Part shown: piece by piece, positions 50,577-57,680 of the stretch
Position numbering within the stretch: the first letter of the stretch is position 1
Layout of the letters: each line of letters opens with the position of its first letter
Source of the DNA: Prosapia bicincta
Taxonomy: Eukaryota; Arthropoda; Insecta; Hemiptera; Cercopidae
Reading direction: 5' to 3'
Assembly: GCA_036971475.1 (NCBI GenBank)
Contig: JBAIZL010000002.1
Location: 50,435,229-50,499,228, forward strand
DNA: 64,000 bases
Position numbers and translations under genes: made by a program
The notes under the pieces: model-generated
Databases searched by the model: none
Told to the model about the DNA's origin: nothing
What the model saw: the letters and a program-made list of their open reading frames with translations, nothing else

Positions 50577-53500
50577 CAGTAAACTCCCAATTATCCGTGG
50601 GCGGTTTAACCGGTTTGCGGATTATCCGGGGTCTGCCATTGTTTTACATATATCCAGTTTTTATTCCAATCAGATTCATGTGTTTAAATTTCCAAACAGT
50701 GAATTACGGCGTAAATACATATAAGGCTTAATAGAAGTTAAGATGAAGGGAATAGATATGTAAATATGTACGTACTAATTTTTACATTGAAAGGGAAGCA
50801 TTCCGACGTGGGCCAGCAAAATAAAAGGGCGAGCAGAATACTGTATATAAGAGACAATGACAAAATGCTTGGACGCCCGAAAACCTAATGCGTATCATAC
50901 GATTGTAAACAAATGTCAGCTAATCTCGGCTATAAATAGTCTAGGACGTGACATATGCATTATCCATGTCTGTCATATACATTATAGATTTTTATGGCTT
51001 TGACACAAGTAAACACTGTGCGAAAAAATGGTTAGATCTCACATTAAAGCTAAAATCAATGCTGACAAAAAAACAAACGAAAGTGACAGATTTTTTTTGT
51101 ATTATTTGTAAAGGAAATTAAATATGTACATACATACTTACTTTTGACATATAATTATGTACGTATTGTAAATAGTTAGACTTATAAATGTACATGTTAT
51201 AATACATCGACATTTTAAATTATTTTCTGTAGTCTATTTATTTTGTCCTCTGAAGATTATTTGTGAATTGCATTAACCGGGGTCATTATTTGTGTAACTT
51301 ATGGTATAATAATCTATTATCGATCGTTTTGCGTATTCTTTGTTCATAGCGGATTATCCGGGGAATTCGTTATCCGGCGTTGCCAGGCCACCCTATTCCA
51401 CAGAAAATCGGGAGTTTACTGTATATATTTATTTATAGGTTAGTTTTGGTTGGTAAAGATTATTTAGATTTTTTGGACTAGGAGACTGACAGACTTACCT
51501 TGGTAAGAGTCCACTCTGTAGTCTTGAAATAGAAACACATAAAAGCACGTCCTGATGAGGCTATTAGGACGTTTCCAATCTCTTTTCCCCTGACAGACTT
51601 ATATAAACTATAATCACTCATATGCTCATGGCTAAGTGGTTTTATGTGTTTCTATTTCAAGACTACAGAGTGGATTCTTACCAAGGTAAGTCTGTCAGTC
51701 TCCTAGTCCAAAAAATCTATATATATAATTTGGTAATCTAGTTTTCCTATTCCTACTTTTCTGATGTTGGATGTAGTGCTCCGCTACCTTATCTAGTACA
51801 TACTGACAAAAGTTTTCAATGCATTTCATTCATGAAGTAGTAGATTTTTACTAAATTATATAAATGGCCTTTCATTCAAGATTAATATTAGAAATTTAGG
51901 TTAGATTAAAATTGCCAAATAATTGTTAAAAAAACCTGATTGTAGTAGAGTAATATCAGGTGGTGTTATAAAAATAAGTATACATTTCTACACTATAACA
52001 TACCATATGCGCCAAAATAACCAGTACTGAAACCGAATCGGCTGTAGTTGCCTTCTCGAATAGCTGTGCCAACTTTTTTTGCAGCGTATTTGTGTTGACG
52101 TATTTCACTTGAGGTTATTTTATGCTGACATGGAGTCTAACTGATTTAACTTTTATAAGTTTGTAAAACTATGTAAATAAAATAAAATAAAATCTTACAA
52201 CTGTTTCGGTACTGTTTATTTTGGCGCATACAGTATATTAATATGTAAATTCATATATTTAGTACAATTTACATTTTGTTTAAATGAGGATTATGATGAC
52301 AGGAAATGTTTTCCCTTGTTAACTCAGACTGTAACTAAGTTTGAGCCTGATATCAATTCAGTTTCGGTCTGAATTAACAATGGGATACAGCTCCTGAAAT
52401 AACTGTCCTCATTTAGACAAAAAATAACTGCTATTACAGGCAAATGTATTACATGTAAAGTGTAAAAGTGTAAACTAGTAGCTAAAATTTAATATAGAAC
52501 AAATATAATAATGTATATGTAAGGGTCATTCAGAAAGAAGGGTCTGAAACTCTATAGCTAATCGAAGTTCTGTGATCATTGAATCTCACATGAATACAGA
52601 CTCCCAGCATGTCTTGTACATCAAACGTTATTTCCATTGGTACTGTTACAATGCGTAGCTTACAGTGGCTTTTCAAAATATTTCCTAACCACTGATCTGC
52701 TTGCCATCTATGAATGTTTACAGCTGCCAGAACATTATACCAACAGAAATTCGACAGATAAGCGAAGTGTAAGGACCCAATAAAATGAATGACAGCAAAG
52801 TATCTAAATAAATAAACATTTTCAAGAACTGACAGAAAAATGTTCATGATAAACTATGATCAATCTGACCAACAATAATCACATACAGATTTAGTCAATG
52901 CCTAGGACAGAAGGGGTTGTGGTGACCCGTAATTCAAAATTTTACCTCTAGTATTGCAATTTTTTAATGTGAGAACTTTACAAAAATGCCTGAAAATTTG
53001 CAATTTTGCCCATTATACTCAGGTTGGGTTACCACCCAATGGGAGAAGACTTCTAAGACTTCTGCATACAAAAGCTTATAGAAGTTTATGACAAATGCTT
53101 TAACAAAAATGGAAACAATGTATAAAAATATAGAAAGATTAGGGAATTAAATATTTTGTTTTAATCTGTGACAGTATTATTTACTTTCTGAATAACCCTG
53201 GTACCATTACAAACAAATAGACTAAGACGTTTCCAAATTCGTACCAGCTGCTTGTGCATAAGGATCACTCAAGTCAAATGAGATGGCTGGCTTTGGAACC
53301 ATCTTGGTGACTCCTTGACTCCAATGACCTGGGATTGATCCTCGCATTTGAACAAATGAACTAAATTTTGGGAAATCTATAGATGAAACACCCGTATCTT
53401 CAACTACTTGTTCAGTTTCCACTTCATTGGCTACATCACCCTGTATAAAAGTTATTCACACATGAACAGAAAACATTTGACAGAAACTGAAGATACAAAC

Positions 53501-56500
53501 ATCTATAGACATTTTAATCGCCATACTATAATTCTACAAAACTTATAAGAGTTATAACTATGCATTGAGTAAATAAGTGAATGTTTGACCATGACGGTAA
53601 AACATTTCATTGAAATCTCTACTACACTAACACGATTGCTGCCGGATTGACAAATTGGGGTAATTTTTCAGTATGGAGAGATATTTACCTGTTAAGTAGT
53701 TTAACTTCTGCCCAATTTTTTTTTTATCTCAGTTACATCTCTTACCATGTCAAGCTCACTGCTAGGTAAAGATCTTCTCAACCTTAGAAAAAACTGTACA
53801 ATAAACTGCTTAAAATTTTCTTTATTTCTTACACTTAATGTATAAAGTAGTTAGATAAAAAATAATATTGTCAACTGACAGTTCTAAAGTAGTTTTGTAC
53901 AAACAGGATTTTATAATCTGTTGCTTTTTACAACTAAACGTGTGTGTGTGTGTGTGTGTCTGTGTGTGCGCGTGTGTGTATGCATATCTATGTTCACATA
54001 TATGCAAAAGAAACTGTTCATGCACAAAAACAGAATGGTTCATAATGGAAATTATTCATTCACAACTTTAAGTTTCATCATATTGAAGAAGAAGAGTTTT
54101 ATACAATAAACAATAAAACTAATTTGTTATTGTTTGAAAGTTTAAAAAGGCAATTTGATAGTGGTTTTGTTTTTCATTTTGTGGAAATATAGAGACATTG
54201 TATTTAGTAAGGTTAGAGTACTCTTTATTTTATATAGCCTTATTTGTAAGTACCAAAGAGAAAATTTATTGCAAAATCCAGACATAATCAAGTACTTAAT
54301 CAAAATAACATATCAAATACAAATAGGAAGACATTTCATTATCTTATACTAACCTCGAAATTAGCTCCTCTTTTTAAAAACCTTGTTCCTGCATATCTGT
54401 TAGAACGCCTAGCTATAAGTGTAAGATATATTGATCGTCCAAAAACACTAACATTTGCTTGACTAATAAAGCCATGCATTATATTCAGGATCCAATCACG
54501 ATGAATATTATTTTCAACTTTTGATAATAAATGACAGTTCCAAACAAAACGTCGATTTGGCTCACTTCTGACACCATAATGTTTCATTGTTTTAAAAAAT
54601 GTCTTTTTTTCGGAGTTTTGGTTATCTGAACTGAAACATAATTAATTTTAGAAACAGATATTATAGTACAGTAAAACCTCAATTAACCAGGGTAGAGCGG
54701 GGTTAAAGGAGTTGCAAGTAAATAAAACAAAGTTAATTGAGACACATTATTTAACAAATTAAATATATAGTAAAACTATGTTAAGACATTCTCCACAATT
54801 TTTTTTTGTCCCCAAAATGTTTCTACTACAATCTGTATACAAATTCTAAATATGTATCCATTTAAGTTTGCACACATTTTAAAACTACAATGAGCATGTG
54901 GCCTGTGAGTTAAAAAAATGTAAGAGTTTTGTATTACCAACAAATGCCAAGATTAAAGCAATTTATGGAAGATCATTGTCCCTAAATTTTCTAACATACA
55001 TATACATATAGGAATTTTTGGACTAGATTCCTATCTAGTGGATTCCTATCTAGTTTGGACTGACTGACTTACCTAGTGGCAATAGTCCAAAACTGCAATC
55101 TCTTGGAAATAAATAAATAGATACACATAAAAAACTACCAGATCCAAGTATTGAAAATCCACCTAAACTTCCTTATGGTTCGTTCCCATGCAATAGACCT
55201 AGATGTAAGACATGTTTAATACACATCCTAACAAATAGTTTCATAACCTAGCGGTGGACTTCAAGATTCAGGGTCACATACTTGTACATCCAAAAATTTA
55301 ATATACCAGTTACAATGTAAATTTTGCACAGCACAGTACATAGGCCTAACCACAGATGGACTGAGTATCAGAATGAATGGCCACAGACATGGCGTTGGGA
55401 CCATGAATATAGACAGGCCAACTACTCAACACGCTGCTAGTCACAACATCATATCTTTAAATGATTCTTATTAAATAGCAAAATCATTAAGGCCCTACCC
55501 CCGATTGCAACCCTTCAGAATTGAGAAGATGGGAGTTTCCCCTAACTTCTACTATTTTTAACAACTCCACTTACCTTCCGACATACCATTAATATTTGAG
55601 TTATATCAATCAATATTTATACAAATAACATATAATACTATATCATAAACTATAAATCTGTGCATCTGTAACATTTGGATATTTAATCTTTTATACACAT
55701 CTGTGGTTCATTTCAGTCTTTTCTTCTTCTTTTTTGATTGTTGATCAAAATATTTCAAAGTGTGATAAGTTTTTATGTGTGTGTATTTATTTCCAAGAGA
55801 TTCCAGTTTTGGACTATTGCCACTAGGTAAACCTGTCAGTCTCCTATCTAGTCCCAAAATCCCTAAATAACTTTAAGCTCTACCTGCTTTTTTGATTGAA
55901 AAAGATCATTGTTGATCGAAATATTTCAAAGTGTGATAAGTTTTTATGTGTGTTTATTTATTTCCAAGAGATTCCAGTTTTGGACTATTGCCACTAGGTA
56001 AATCTGTCAGTCTCCTATCTAGTCCCAAAATCCCTAAATAACTTTAAGCTCTACCTGAGACAAGATTACCAAAAACCTCGGATTACACAAAAATACGTAC
56101 CTGTGCATTAGAAAAAATTGGACTTTTAATGAACCCTTATAACAGTATATAGGTAACTGAAAATGCACTAAACAAGTTTATAGAAATTTATATGAATATT
56201 CCTTGAAAGCCCGATTCACTACCTTAGCATATCATATAGCTATACACATTTGTTGGAACCCCGATTCATTTCCTTAACATACCGTATTGATATAAACATT
56301 TCTTGGAAGCCAGATTCATTTCCTTTGCATACAGTATGGCTATAAACATTTCTTGGAAGCTTCTCTCATTTTCTTTGCACACCATATTGATATAAACGTT
56401 TCTTAAAAGCCCAAACTATCATTTTCTTTAAAAATGATAAAATAGGCTCAAATAGAAATAAGCTTGAATTCAAAGGAAGCTCGAAATATATATGTATATA

Positions 56501-56502
56501 TA

Positions 56503-56566
<64 letters not shown>

Positions 56567-56938
56567 TTTTTTGGACTAGGAGACTGACAGACTTACCTTG
56601 GTAAGAGTCCACACTGTAGTCTTGAAATAGAAACACATAAAAGCACTTAAACAATGATATATTTCAACCACACAGTGGTCTTTGTCAATCGAAGAGAAAA
56701 CACAAAAAGAAATATGAGAGAATGAAATAAAATAAAATAAAATAAAATAATATATATGAAAACTTGTATTTATTTTATTTCATTCTCTCATATTTCTTTT
56801 TGTGTTTTCTCTTCGATTGACAAAGACCACTGTGTGGTTGAAATATATCATTGTTTAAGTGCTTTTATGTGTTTCTATTTCAAGACTACAGTGTGGACTC
56901 TTACCAAGGTAAGTCTGTCAGTCTCCTAGTCCAAAAAA

Positions 56939-57001
<63 letters not shown>

Positions 57002-57628
57002 TATATATTCCTATTATTTATGGACTAGATAGAACACCAACTGATTTACCTAGTGGCAATAATCCAAAACTGCAATCTCTTGGAAATAAATAAACATATA
57101 TAAAAAACATATCAAACTATTGAAATAATAACACGAAAATAATTAAGGCCCTCTCCCCCCCCTGATTGCAAGCATTCATAATTGGGAAGATGGGAGTTGT
57201 TATACCAGTGGTACACCAAATGTAGAGAGCCTCCTAACCTCAGCATCAGGTAACTCCTTTTACCTTCCCCATAACTTCTACCATTTTAACAACTCCATTT
57301 ACCTTCCTTCGGACAGACTATTAATTTCTGGTTTCAATTAATCAATATTTATACAAATAACATATAGCACTATATCATAAACTATAAATCTGTGACATTT
57401 GGATATTAAACACATCTGTGGTTCACATCAGTCTTTTCTTTTTCTCTTTTTTGATTAATGAAGATAATTTTTGATCGAAATATTTCAATAGTGTGATAAG
57501 TTTTTGTATGTGTCTATTTATTTATTTCCAAGAGATTGCAGTTTTGGACTATTGCCATTAGGTAAGTCTGTCAGTCTCCTATCTAGTCCAAAAATTCCTA
57601 AATAAGCTTTAAGCTCTACTAGAACTAA

Positions 57629-57680
<52 letters not shown>

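Larger units (their letters stand above)
56565..56940. mobile_element. Palindromic hammerhead element in (TA)n (copy 1)
   Basis: 376 bases, from GATTTTTTGGACTAGGAGAC to CTCCTAGTCCAAAAAATC. The arms of about 170 bases are almost perfect inverted copies around a small AT-rich centre (about 56725-56775). Both arms carry a hammerhead-like motif (56649-56694 minus, 56811-56856 plus). (TA)n tracts flank both sides exactly at the ends. The end sequence is shared with the PLE family A terminal repeats, so it is probably a PLE-derived non-autonomous unit. Confidence 0.85.

Noticed and set aside
51546..51600. CCTGATGAGGCTATTAGGAC as a hammerhead in the 51467 palindrome
   Set aside because: It contains CTGATGA, but no GAAA follows in the right place on the plus strand, and the minus strand lacks the CTGANGA core. 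It may be a remnant after deletion, so it is not called.
53222..53244. Extension of FIG4 exon C to the stop at 53222
   Set aside because: Similarity to FIG4 stops at AQAA, and a GT donor with the phase needed by exon D lies there. Reading on would truncate the protein before its active site.
56448..57093. Frames [20 protein letters not shown] on both strands at 56448-56654 and 56851-57093
   Set aside because: Identical peptides on opposite strands result from the palindromic element and the following TA tract (IYIYIY), not from genes.
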